Part shown: positions 26,542 through 34,666 of the stretch, one piece after another | Layout of the letters: the number at the start of each line of letters is the position of its first letter | How positions within the stretch are numbered: position 1 is the first letter of the stretch | Assembly (NCBI GenBank): GCA_947455705.1 | Contig: CANGPO010000016.1 | Span: 1 to 43,537 of the forward strand | DNA: 43,537 nt | Direction: 5' to 3' | Source: Actinomycetota bacterium | GTDB taxonomy: Bacteria > Actinomycetota > Actinomycetes > S36-B12 > CAIYMF01 | Notes under the pieces: model-generated | The model's input: the letters and a program-made list of their open reading frames with translations, nothing else | Told to the model about the DNA's origin: nothing | Database searches by the model: none | Made by a program: the position numbers and the translations under genes

Positions 26542-27525
26542 ATGTCGTTAGTTGCCCCACGTGAGTTGGCGCCGGTTCTGGTAGCTGGGCTGTTAGGCGT
26601 AGCCGATGTAGAAGCCGGTCCGACCAGCGAGCAGTTGATGGTGATCCACTCCGTCGCCCGGCATCTGTGGCGCGTGGATCCCGCCACCTGTTCGGCGGCC
26701 GCTCCCGGCGAGATTGCGGCGGCAGTCAGCGATGTGTCCATGCGTCGACGTTTTGTTCAACTAGCGATCGTCGTGTCGTTCTGTCGTCATCCGAATCTTT
26801 CCGAACAGGTCGCACGCGTAGAGAGTTACGCCGCCGCATTGGACATCCACGGCGACCAACTTGATGTGCTGCACTCGTGGATTAGCAGATCCACCGAGCA
26901 GGCGAGTGCGGATTTTGTTCGGACGTACGACGGCTACATCCCGCTGCTGTCGGATACCGTTGCCCCTCCGACTGGCGATGGCGAAATCCTGCCGGAGTTG
27001 GAAGCACTTCGTGAGCTCCCCGGGGGGACATTGGGCTGGGCATTCTTTGAGTTTTATGCCAGGAATGGGTTTCACATACCAGGGCCGCACACTCCGGAAC
27101 CTGCCTACTACATCAACCACGATATGAATCATGTCATTGCTGGCTACGAGCCAACTGGCCCCGGTGAGGTGTCACTCGGCGCCTTCAAACTTGCGATGAG
27201 TGACACGGACGCGAACTGGATGGCGTTCATGGCGAACTTGCTCATTCACGAGGCGGGACTGTTAAAGCACGGCTCAACGTCACAGTTCATCCCATACGGC
27301 GGCGATATCTATCCGGATGCCCAGGGACAGGGCGTCATGCACCTACCTGGGGCTGCGGACATGTTCGGCGAAGCGCTGGAACGTGGAGCTGCCACGACGA
27401 AAGACTTCAGTCACATCGATCATCTCGCCATCGCACATCGGCAACTGGTCGACATCCGCGAAGAGTATGGTGTGATTCCGCGCTCCGACGGTAAAGACGG
27501 CGGCCTAGGAATCGGCCTCGACTAG
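26542..27525 (+). CDS. COQ4-like protein with N-terminal TerB-like region
   Basis: 327 residues, soluble. Residues about 190-210 read HDMNH, then eleven residues, then glutamate: exactly the HDxxHx11E metal motif of COQ4 (His193, Asp194, His197, Glu209), in the context YYINHDMNHVIAGYEPTGPG. COQ4 is a ubiquinone-biosynthesis protein in eukaryotes and proteobacteria, yet actinobacteria normally use menaquinone, so the role here must differ or is unknown. Residues about 10-120 look like an all-helical TerB-like domain. It is divergent from the alkB fusion and may share its control region. The start is ATG 26542, with a leaderless -10. Function unassigned. Confidence 0.75.
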   Translation: MSLVAPRELAPVLVAGLLGVADVEAGPTSEQLMVIHSVARHLWRVDPATCSAAAPGEIAAAVSDVSMRRRFVQLAIVVSFCRHPNLSEQVARVESYAAALDIHGDQLDVLHSWISRSTEQASADFVRTYDGYIPLLSDTVAPPTGDGEILPELEALRELPGGTLGWAFFEFYARNGFHIPGPHTPEPAYYINHDMNHVIAGYEPTGPGEVSLGAFKLAMSDTDANWMAFMANLLIHEAGLLKHGSTSQFIPYGGDIYPDAQGQGVMHLPGAADMFGEALERGAATTKDFSHIDHLAIAHRQLVDIREEYGVIPRSDGKDGGLGIGLD

Positions 27526-27541
27526 ATAGGTAGTCCACTAA

Positions 27542-27886
27542 CTAGGACTTGAAGCGGCGGACTTCTTGCGGCCACCCGCATGCTTCGGCAACCTTGCCCG
27601 CCCAGTATTTCGCTGCGTCATCGTCAGCAACGTCGATAATCGTCAGTCCGCCGACGAATTGCTCGGTGGCGACGTAGGGTCCATCGGCGAACGTAAGCGT
27701 GCCGCTCGTCGCGTCAGCGCTGAACGCCTTCTCTGGCTCCTCTTCAAGGCCACCCCCGAAGACGTAAACCCCGGCCTGCTTCATCTCATCGAGGACTGCA
27801 CGAGATAGAGGTCCGCGCGGTGCGTACCACTCTTCCGGGTGATCGCCCACCCACTGTTGATTGAAGAAGATGATGTACTCGGCCAT
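27542..27886 (-). CDS. YciI-like (YCII) family protein
   Basis: 114 residues. The family core is visible as YIIFFNQQW at the N-terminus, GVYVFGGGLEEEP near residue 38, and FADGPYVATEQFVGGLTIIDV near residue 65, the DGP...E..GG pattern of YCII-related proteins. They have a ferredoxin-like dimeric fold with a conserved His-Asp or similar pair and are often of unknown function; some act as dehalogenases or hydrolases. AGGAG precedes ATG 27886. It converges on the COQ4-like gene with 16 bases between stops. Confidence 0.85.
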   Translation of the reverse strand: MAEYIIFFNQQWVGDHPEEWYAPRGPLSRAVLDEMKQAGVYVFGGGLEEEPEKAFSADATSGTLTFADGPYVATEQFVGGLTIIDVADDDAAKYWAGKVAEACGWPQEVRRFKS

Positions 27887-27925
27887 GAATGCTCCTGTGG
27901 TTGTGGTGACGCTGATCGAAACGCG

Positions 27926-27959
27926 CGAGTGGGGGCCACCCGAAGGCGACCCCCACTCG
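27926..27959 (-). terminator. Hairpin terminator after the SSADH gene
   Basis: CGAGTGGGGG (27926-27935) and CCCCCACTCG (27950-27959) pair perfectly over ten bases with a 14-base loop. On the minus strand it lies ten bases past the stop of the dehydrogenase gene and is followed by a short TTT. It separates that gene from the YciI-like gene. Confidence 0.6.
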
Positions 27960-27969
27960 TAAGCGTTAC

Positions 27970-29310
27970 CTACTTGGCGATGCGGATGAGCTTCTTGTTG
28001 ATGAACTCTTCGATACCGAGAGTTCCAAGTTCGCGACCGAAACCTGAACGCTTCGTTCCACCGAATGGCAGCTCGGGAGCGTCAAGGCCAACACCGTTAA
28101 TGAAGACCATGCCCGTATCGAGCGCATTGGCTACGCGTAGGGCCTGCTCTGAATCGGTGGTGAACAGGTATGAGCCGAGGCCGTATTCGGTGTCGTTGGC
28201 AACGCGGATTGCCTCTGCCTCATCTGCAACGCGGTGCACCTGACCGATTGGGCCGAACAGTTCTTCGCGGTAGGCAGGATTGTCTGGGGTGACGTTGGTG
28301 AGGACGCCAGTCGGGATGAAGTTGCCGTTGATGTCGCCCGACGTTGCCAACGACGCACCAGCGGCAACTGCGCGCTCGAGCTGATCGGCCAGCATCGCGG
28401 TGGCGCGAGCTGACGACAACGGTGTTGGGGCACCGGCGGCCACCATCTTCTCGGTGTACTGGGCGACGAAATCGTCGTACAGACCATCGATGACGATGAC
28501 GCGCTTGGCTGCGTTGCACGCCTGGCCGGTGTTGTCGATGCGGGCGAATACCGCTGCGTCGACGGTTGCTTCCATGTCGTCTGTGCTGAGCAGGATGAAC
28601 GGATCTGAGCCACCAAGCTCGAGTACAACCTTCTTGAGGTTGCGGCCGGCGATCTCGGCGACTGCGGCACCCGCACGCTCTGAACCGGTGAGCGAGACGC
28701 CGCGGATGGCTGGGTGAGCGATCACCTCAGCGATCTGATCGTTCGTTGCGTAGATGTTGACGTAGACGCCTTCTGGCACGCCGGCTTCGGTGAAGAGGTC
28801 AGCGATGAACGCTGATGACTCAGGGCACTGAGGCGCGTGCTTGAGAAGAACGGTGTTGCCAACGACCAAGTTCGGGCCGGCGAAACGAGCGACCTGGTAG
28901 GCCGGGAAGTTCCACGGCATGATGCCGAGCAGTGCGCCGACGGAGGACGGGCGCATGAACGCTGACCCTTCGCCGTCCTCAAGTGCAATCGGCTTGTCGG
29001 CCAGTAGCGCTTCTGCGTTGCGACCGTAGTACTGGAAGATCGCACCGCTGAATTCCGTCTCGCCAACTGCGTCGGCGACGGGCTTGCCCATTTCGCGGTG
29101 GATGATCTCGCCGAGTTCGGCGGCACGCTCGATGTGCAGGTCTCCGATTCGCTGCACGATGGCGGCACGTTCGGCGATCGACTTCGCGGCCCACGCGGCG
29201 TGGGCGCCTGCGACGGTATCGACGGCTGCGCGCACCTCGGCGTCGGTGGCGGTGGGGTACGTGGACACCAATTCGCCGGTGGCGGGGTCAACGACTGCGT
29301 ACTGATCCAT
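27970..29310 (-). CDS. gabD: Succinate-semialdehyde dehydrogenase (NAD(P)+)
   Basis: An aldehyde dehydrogenase of 446 residues, the short SSADH-type seen in actinobacteria and cyanobacteria. It oxidises succinate semialdehyde to succinate, closing GABA and putrescine breakdown or a 2-oxoglutarate bypass. The general base is Glu231 in VLELGGSDPFIL and the nucleophile Cys265 in NTGQACNAAKR. MPWNFPAYQVARFAGPNL near residue 130 and SLTGSERAGAAVA line the cofactor site. GAGGAGA precedes ATG 29310. SSADH assignment is by family resemblance; other aliphatic aldehydes, including those from alkane oxidation, are possible. Confidence 0.88.
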   Translation of the reverse strand: MDQYAVVDPATGELVSTYPTATDAEVRAAVDTVAGAHAAWAAKSIAERAAIVQRIGDLHIERAAELGEIIHREMGKPVADAVGETEFSGAIFQYYGRNAEALLADKPIALEDGEGSAFMRPSSVGALLGIMPWNFPAYQVARFAGPNLVVGNTVLLKHAPQCPESSAFIADLFTEAGVPEGVYVNIYATNDQIAEVIAHPAIRGVSLTGSERAGAAVAEIAGRNLKKVVLELGGSDPFILLSTDDMEATVDAAVFARIDNTGQACNAAKRVIVIDGLYDDFVAQYTEKMVAAGAPTPLSSARATAMLADQLERAVAAGASLATSGDINGNFIPTGVLTNVTPDNPAYREELFGPIGQVHRVADEAEAIRVANDTEYGLGSYLFTTDSEQALRVANALDTGMVFINGVGLDAPELPFGGTKRSGFGRELGTLGIEEFINKKLIRIAK

Positions 29311-29642
29311 GGTTCTCCTCGTGACTTCGTGTTGGAACGGTGGTTCCTGCGGCCCCTGTGGGCGCCATGCCCCGATCGTACGGGTGCTCAGCGGAGTCGC
29401 GCTATGGGAGTGGTGAAAAGACCTCTGCTCTCAACCATCGCGTGGTGAAGGGTTGCGGCGCGCGGCGGTGACACGTCGATCTTGCTCTATCGCCGGGCGG
29501 AGATCCGCCGCTGCCGTTCTGGGAGGAGCCTGCGGAGTTCTCTCGTCCCGTGTCGGCATGACTCGAAGCGCTCTCACTGCTTCGGGTCTAGCAACATCGA
29601 GATTTCACGCTTACGATGAATCGACGTGCACGAGGGGGGAAC
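29311..29642. other. Intergenic region between gabD and the RTX-repeat gene
   Basis: About 330 bases with divergent flanking genes and no credible ORF. Two short perfect inverted repeats are present: GGAAC-GGTG-GTTCC at 29334-29347, close to the gabD start, and GGCGG-AGAT-CCGCC at 29496-29509. TACGAT at 29612-29617 is a plausible -10 for the rightward gene. No RNA gene is seen. Confidence 0.5.
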
Positions 29643-31454
29643 GTGAGTCGAATGAAGATTGCTGCCGTGGCGTGTGCGCTGCTGGCGGCATCACTGGTAG
29701 GAATCGCACCGGCAGTTGCGGTGCAGTCTCGTGCTGCACAGCCGACCCCAGCGGACTGCACGATCTTTGTAACAAACGGAATCGCCCTCGGCACAAGCGG
29801 CGATGACGTCATCTGCGGTACGCCGGGTGACGACACCATCCTCGGCGGTGGTGGAAGTGACACGATTTTTGGCTTTGGTGGGAACGATTACATTGACGCT
29901 GGTGCCGGCAGCGACTGGGTTGACGGCGGATCGGGTTACGACCAGATCGTTCTCGGACCCGGTGACGATTACGCAAACGGTGGGGCAGACGCAGACCAGC
30001 TCTGGGGCGATGCCGGCCTCGACAAACTTGTTGGGGGCGCCGGCAACGATTCCCTTTCGGGTGGCGCGGGCGTCGACAACGTCAACGGTGGCGCGGGCGT
30101 CGACTATTGCCCGGCGGATAAGCAGGACACGTCCGTCTCGTGTTATTTCGATACGGCAAAGCCCAAGCTTGTGAGCGTTTCGGTGGCTACCCCGAACGTC
30201 GACACTTCGGCCGGTGCTAAGGAGCTCGCACTTCGCGTACATGTCACCGATGCTGGTACCGGTGTCCGTTCGATCAACTTGGTTTTTCAACGGCATCTGA
30301 CCAATGGATCTTGGGTCAGTGATGTGGGTTTTGGTGGTGATGCTGAACATGCTCCGTGCACCGCTACGAATCACGCCGCTTCACCCCAGCCCGGTGAAAC
30401 TACGACGTGCTTGGTCTCAGGGACCTGGAACAACGGCATCTATGAGATGCGCACCCTGCTGCGGCACTGGTCAGCCCATGGCACCTACATTCTTTCGGAG
30501 GCAAGGCTTTACGACGGTGCACGCAACGGCGGTTTTCTCGGATACGACACGTTGACTGCGCAACATTTAGCTGTGTCGTTTCATCAGGTGGGCACCGGTG
30601 ATGGGATACCGCCACTGATCCGTTCGGTGCAGGTCATCAGCCCCGCGACCTTCTCCACCGCCAACTCCGCGCAGCTGATTGGATTGCGTATGCATGTGAC
30701 TGACGCGGTATCGGGCGTATTAGGAATGTCCGTCGAGATGGCCCGCATGACGCACGTCGCAGGTGTCGATGAGTATCTCTGGCCACAGCCGGGTGCAGGC
30801 GGCCCAGCCGACGCACCGTGGTGCTCACGGCAGGCGCCCTCGACGCCGCAGGTATGTCGTGAAAGCGGCAATACCCACGATGGTTGGTACCAGGTGTGGA
30901 TTGAACTCCCTCGGTGGGCGCCCAAGGGCGTGTATGAGTTAACCGTGGTTGGGCTATCAGACCTGGCTGGCAACACGTACTACTACACCTATGGTGAGCT
31001 TACGGACCGACACCTCGTGGCGAAGGTCTCCCAAGTCTCGACGGGTGATTCGACTGCTCCCACAGTTGTCTCGATTTCCGTGAAGACCCCGGTTGTCCAT
31101 GCGGGTGCCGCTGATGTGCGAGTCGAGATTCGAGTGCATGCGCGCGATGCCGTATCTGGGGTCGCCGGACTATTCGTAAACTTTGCGCAACAGGGCGACT
31201 GGACACTCCAGTCGCTCGAGTTCTCCAACAGCAACGAACCGTGTGGGCAGTTCAATCAAGATGCGTGCCTTATCAGTGGGACTCCTCGAGATGGAACGTG
31301 GCAAATGGCCGCTTGGCTGCCCGCACACGCGGCCGCCGGGGTCTGGTCGCTTGTGCAGGTGACCGCCAATGACAATGCAGGTAACTCGCGGGCCCTGGGG
31401 CTTCCAGATGAATTTAAGGCTGCGCACCTTTCGGGATCCTTCACGAACGGCTAG
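29643..31454 (+). CDS. Secreted RTX-repeat protein with three Ig-like repeats
   Basis: About 603 residues from GTG 29643 (ATG 29652 is an alternative), with GAGGGGGGA upstream and a likely -10 at 29612. A Sec signal peptide (MKIAAVACALLAASLVGIAPAVA) leads to a short stretch with ICGTPGDDTILGGGGSDTIFG and further GGxGxD-type nonapeptides: a calcium-binding beta-roll of about six to eight repeats. Three repeats of about 148 residues follow, opening near 30163, 30608 and 31054. Each has a VSV..P opening, LRVHVTDA.SGV, a cysteine pair, and an ending like LSDLAGN. Likely an exported, calcium-stabilised surface or adhesion protein. It is the last native gene before the integration site. Confidence 0.85.
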   Translation: MSRMKIAAVACALLAASLVGIAPAVAVQSRAAQPTPADCTIFVTNGIALGTSGDDVICGTPGDDTILGGGGSDTIFGFGGNDYIDAGAGSDWVDGGSGYDQIVLGPGDDYANGGADADQLWGDAGLDKLVGGAGNDSLSGGAGVDNVNGGAGVDYCPADKQDTSVSCYFDTAKPKLVSVSVATPNVDTSAGAKELALRVHVTDAGTGVRSINLVFQRHLTNGSWVSDVGFGGDAEHAPCTATNHAASPQPGETTTCLVSGTWNNGIYEMRTLLRHWSAHGTYILSEARLYDGARNGGFLGYDTLTAQHLAVSFHQVGTGDGIPPLIRSVQVISPATFSTANSAQLIGLRMHVTDAVSGVLGMSVEMARMTHVAGVDEYLWPQPGAGGPADAPWCSRQAPSTPQVCRESGNTHDGWYQVWIELPRWAPKGVYELTVVGLSDLAGNTYYYTYGELTDRHLVAKVSQVSTGDSTAPTVVSISVKTPVVHAGAADVRVEIRVHARDAVSGVAGLFVNFAQQGDWTLQSLEFSNSNEPCGQFNQDACLISGTPRDGTWQMAAWLPAHAAAGVWSLVQVTANDNAGNSRALGLPDEFKAAHLSGSFTNG

Positions 31455-31494
31455 CGCGTCAGGCGGCAGTGCACTCTGGCCGTTGTTAGGCGGC

Positions 31495-31519
31495 AACCTA
31501 CTTGTCTTGCAAGCAGGTT
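31495..31519. terminator. Hairpin beside the tRNA-Phe fragment
   Basis: AACCT-A-CTTG and CAAG-C-AGGTT form a ten-position stem with one A/C mismatch around a TCTTG loop. It could end the RTX gene transcript rightward, or be the original terminator of the tRNA-Phe gene read leftward. There is no good T-run on either side. Confidence 0.35.
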
Positions 31520-31533
31520 GTGCCCTTGATGGG

Positions 31534-31575
31534 TGGCCAGGGACGGGGTCGAACCGTCGACCTTCCGATTTTCAG
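31534..31575 (-). repeat. 3' fragment of tRNA-Phe(GAA), probable attachment site
   Basis: Read on the minus strand this is the 3' part of a tRNA: anticodon loop CTGAAAA (anticodon GAA, phenylalanine), variable region, T-stem and loop with GGTTCGACCCC, acceptor strand CCTGGCC and discriminator A, followed by CCC. To its right the sequence no longer matches a tRNA: there is no pairing anticodon 5' arm, D-arm or acceptor 5' strand. A 3' tRNA fragment of this sort is what tyrosine-recombinase integration leaves at the far end of an island. Its direction places native chromosome to the left and the element to the right. Confidence 0.8.
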
Positions 31576-31909
31576 GCGAGTGAACCCCGTCCGAGTGGGG
31601 GCTTCGGTTGATGTCGTGGGGTTCTGACCTGCGATCTAGTCCGCAGGGTGCTTTCACGAGATGGCTGCGTGCAACTCGTGATGTGCCAAATCTGTGACAC
31701 GTCCGGGCACGTATGAGGGCCGGCGTGATACAACGTGCGTCTGCTTGCCCCTCAGCGCCGGAGCCTCGTGCTGGAGCCCGTCCCGGCATGAAGCAGCAAT
31801 TCCCACCCGGGCTCTTCGAGATCGCCGCGACGGTCGCTCCGACCTCGCCCCCGCCTACGACGGCGCCCCGGCCTCCCCGGTCTAGCTGGGATGAGAGCTG
31901 GGCAATTCT
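31576..31909. other. Left end of the island, no intact gene
   Basis: About 330 bases between the attachment site and the transposase remnant. Frames are open on both strands because of the high GC content, but none looks like a protein. An imperfect GAACCCC/GGGGGCTTC hairpin lies at about 31582-31605. Nothing else can be supported. Confidence 0.4.
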
Positions 31910-32921
31910 TCGATTGGTGGTCAGGCGTACTCGGTGATGGACGAGATCGGTGAGGTCCGCACCGGTGCGTTCCCGCGACCAGATGCCCACCTCGAGCGCG
32001 TCGAGGGCCATCTCGGTGCGCAGCGAGGTCGAGCACTGCCAGCCGACCACACGGCGTGAGAACACGTCGATGACGAACGCGGCATAGACCCAGCCGGCTA
32101 AGGTCCGGATGTCGGCGATGTCGGCGACCCAGAGCTCGTGGGGCGCGTGCGCGGTGAACTCGCGGCCGACGAGGTCGGGGGCGATGGTCCGGGCCGAGCC
32201 AGTGGACCGTGGGCCCGTCGCTCGGGTAATCCCGCGCAGCCTCTGGGTCTTCATGAGTCGCTCGACCGTGCATCTGGCCACCGGATGACTGAGCCGGTTC
32301 AGCTCGGCGTGGACCTTCCGAGCCGCGTAGACGCGTATCTGTCCGCGTGCACCACCGCGATCGCCACGGGCGTCTGTGTGTCGCTGAGCGAAGGGGCCGA
32401 AGGCGGCCGCTACCGGTGCGCGTAGTGAGTGCTCGGGGCGACCTGCAGAACCTCGAAGATCGGCTCGACCTCGAACCCGTCCTTCTGGGCGTCGATGTAG
32501 TCGACGACCAGCGCTGCGGGCGGTCGAGCTCCGGCGCCAAGAAGGGCGACGCGCTCGTGACGATCCCGTTGGCCCGGAGCAGTTCGCGGTTGTCCGCTGG
32601 AGCGCGGCGATCCGCTCCGCATCGGTCGTACTCACGCCGGCGCTGGCCCTCGTCGATCTCGGCCTACACGACCCAGCCGCGCAACGTCTCGGGATTGATC
32701 CCGAGCTGCTCTCCGATCCGGCCGACGCCCTGACCCAGCTCGCGGCCCGCGACCAGCCTCCGCGGCGTTTCGCGCCGGCGCCAACGCCGTCGAAATCTTC
32801 GAGCCCAGGCGGGCCCGGATCCGACTGCACCAGGCGAACGCCTACCGCGCGCTATCAAGCAGCCTCGCGCACGAGGATTAGGCCAGATCCTGCCAGACAG
32901 GCACCATCGCCCCAGGGTTCA
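31910..32921 (-). pseudogene. Decayed IS3-family transposase (OrfA and OrfB remnants)
   Basis: On the minus strand, pieces of both IS3 reading frames survive in different frames. OrfA: RIGEQLGINPETLRGWV near 32670-32730, then a broken coiled-coil stretch. OrfB: DGFEVEPIFEVLQVAPSTHYAHR near 32410-32480, then in another frame YAARKVHAELNRLSHPVARCTVERLMKTQRL and the integrase-core start HELWVADIADIRTL, FVIDVFSRRVVGW and DLTDLVHH near 31940-32160. The sequence departs from the family right after LVHH, before the second catalytic Asp and the Glu of the DDE triad. Several frameshifts plus the missing C-terminus make it nonfunctional. TGAACCCTGGGG at 32910-32921 may be one IS end. Confidence 0.8.
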
Positions 32922-33029
32922 GGATCGGCGAAGCATCCGAGCGAACCGCCGCCGGTCCGACCCGACGCATCGACGGACGGGAATGCTGTCAACCGACTAA
33001 CAGCGGTTGCCGTATTGGCGGTGGCGGGC

Positions 33030-33815
33030 TCAGTGCGTGCAGAGGGTGTCTGGTGTCGCGATGAAGCGGGAGCCTTCTGGGCTGACGACGATCGACATGT
33101 ATGGCTTTCCGTCTCCCGTGGTGGCGATCCAGGTCTGAGTCGTGGCGCCGGGGTAGCCCATGGCGGCGCGAGCCGCAGTGACGTCTGGACGGTCGACGAA
33201 GAGGGCCTGCGCAGCCGTTGCGGGTGTTGCTCCTGATCCTGGGGGGCCTCCCCACGAGAGGCTGCCGCCGTCTCCGCATCCGAGGTCGGCCAGTGTGTCC
33301 GACCGCCAGACGTTGCCGGGGTCGGTGACGGTGACGGTATGGGGTGTGCCAGGACTGGCGTTGGGGAGCTGGCACGCCAACGTGAGGGTCCCGGGTGGGG
33401 CCAGCAGCGTCCACGTACCCGAAGTTGCAGGTAGCGGTTCCCCTCCTCCGCCGCCCGTTGACCACCGGTAACCCAGGTAAGAACCCTTCGGCAGGGTGCT
33501 GGTCACGGACAGCACCACACCGGCGGAGGTGGCGGCGACGGCATCGCTGGACACGCTGATCCCCTGGGGGCCGCACGACACGGCCAGGCTCGCGGGCGCG
33601 ACGCCCTCGACAGGGTTCACCGTTAGGTTTGGACGCGCGACGAACGCAACCGAGGCGACCAGAACGACGACGGCGGTGACCGAGCCGACGGTGGCCGAGG
33701 TCCGGACACGACGACGCCGGCGACCGCCCCGAAGGACGGCGTCCGTGTCGATGCGGTCGACCCCCGGGTGGGCGACGGCAGAGGCGAACAGGCTCTTGAC
33801 CTCGGTCTCGTTCAC
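33030..33815 (-). CDS. Single-pass membrane protein, putative anti-sigma partner
   Basis: 261 residues from GTG 33813-33815, which overlaps the stop of the sigma-factor fragment as GTGA. A cytoplasmic N-terminus with an RGGRRRRRVRTSA basic patch precedes one membrane helix (TVGSVTAVVVLVASVAFVA, about residues 41-60). The rest is a glycine/proline/threonine-rich extracytoplasmic domain of about 200 residues with four cysteines. Position and topology fit the companion gene of SigE-family ECF sigma factors in actinobacteria. No classical zinc anti-sigma motif is present, so anti-sigma function is inference. If the sigma partner is dead, this gene is an orphan. Confidence 0.65.
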   Translation of the reverse strand: MNETEVKSLFASAVAHPGVDRIDTDAVLRGGRRRRRVRTSATVGSVTAVVVLVASVAFVARPNLTVNPVEGVAPASLAVSCGPQGISVSSDAVAATSAGVVLSVTSTLPKGSYLGYRWSTGGGGGEPLPATSGTWTLLAPPGTLTLACQLPNASPGTPHTVTVTDPGNVWRSDTLADLGCGDGGSLSWGGPPGSGATPATAAQALFVDRPDVTAARAAMGYPGATTQTWIATTGDGKPYMSIVVSPEGSRFIATPDTLCTH

Positions 33816-34246
33816 GGTGCCTCCTTGGGTGCGGTGAGGGGGTCTGGTTCGAGGGCTGCGCGCAGCGCGTCGAGCCCGCGGCTGGCCTGGGAGCGGACGT
33901 TGCTGGCGCTCGTCCCGAGGATCTGGGCGGTCTGCTCGATCGAGAGGTCGTCCCAGTAGCGGAGAACCAGGACGGCGCGCTGCCCGTTGGGCACCTGGCG
34001 CATCGCCGTCATCAGCCGATCGCGGTCGCCGTCCACGGTGTTCGTCTGCTCGACGCCCTCACGGTCCGGCAGCTCGGCGAGGGGGACCTCGCGGCGGGAT
34101 GGGCGCCGCCTGTGGTCGAGGTACAGGTTGACGAGGATCTTGCGGGCGTAGGGCCCCGGGTCGCCCGAGGCGGTGACCCGCCCCCAGACGCCGAGCAGCC
34201 GGGTGAGCGCGTCCTGGACCAGGTCGTCGGCCAGGATCGCACCGGC
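33812..34246 (-). pseudogene. SigE-family ECF sigma factor lacking its N-terminus
   Basis: One minus-strand frame runs from just after a TAG at 34247-34249 down to a TGA at 33812. It reads AGAILADDLVQDALTRLLGVW (end of region 2), PYARKILVNLYLDHRRRPSRRE (region 2.4 and linker), and QVPNGQRAVLVLRYWDDLSIEQTAQILGTSASNVRSQASRGLDALR (region 4, promoter -35 recognition). The N-terminal 25 or so residues, with the start codon and region 2.1, are missing; the first possible start is GTG 34036, which leaves region 4 only. The break is exactly at the stop of the neighbouring gene, so a recombination event beheaded it. A short region-4-only product might still be made. Confidence 0.8.
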
Positions 34247-34666
34247 CTAGTGCTCCGAACCCAAGCGAGCGAGCCATGCGTCAACGAACGATGGCTCGAT
34301 GGCATCCTCGTTCAGATGGTGAAAAGTCAGGATCGACAATCCGTCCGTCAACGTGAAGCCCGACATCGGGCCAGGACTTTCGTCGGGCAGCCGGGTGTGA
34401 CTCGATGCCGTTGCAATAACGGCCAATTGCGTTGCCAGGATCGACGGATCGCCCGCCTCATCACACTCATAGTTGTCCAACAGCAGTGAAACGGCCCCAC
34501 CGTCGCGAACGATGGCGAGGACGAGAGGGCAATCTGGGCCCAAATCGTGCGACACCGTGACCGTACCCACGTCGCTTTGGAAGATCCGACCGGAGGAAGG
34601 ACCGAAAGCAGACTGGAATGCCCGACGTACTGCTTCCACAGCCCGTCCGCGACTCTCAGGTCTCAC
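34247..34666 (-). CDS. Candidate immunity protein of the RHS toxin
   Basis: About 139 residues from GTG 34664-34666, which overlaps the RHS stop codon as GTGA, a strong sign of translational coupling. Longer in-frame extension to 34795 would overlap the toxin tip and is less likely. It is acidic and soluble with no signal peptide: [39 protein letters not shown], and a C-terminal half ending [13 protein letters not shown] do not recognise the family. A small acidic cytoplasmic protein directly behind and coupled to an RHS toxin gene is the classic place for the cognate immunity protein; this rests on position only. Confidence 0.65.
   Translation of the reverse strand: MRPESRGRAVEAVRRAFQSAFGPSSGRIFQSDVGTVTVSHDLGPDCPLVLAIVRDGGAVSLLLDNYECDEAGDPSILATQLAVIATASSHTRLPDESPGPMSGFTLTDGLSILTFHHLNEDAIEPSFVDAWLARLGSEH

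Noticed and set aside
31534-31610. A complete tRNA-Phe gene
   Set aside because: Only the anticodon-loop-to-3'-end part is present. The 5' half does not pair with the acceptor or anticodon stems and no D-loop is visible.
31451-32830. A 459-residue minus-strand ORF spanning the att fragment and the IS remnant
   Set aside because: It reads through the tRNA-Phe fragment and through frameshifted transposase pieces. Only the middle third (YAARKVHAELNRL to LVHH) is real IS3 OrfB sequence; the ends are non-coding.
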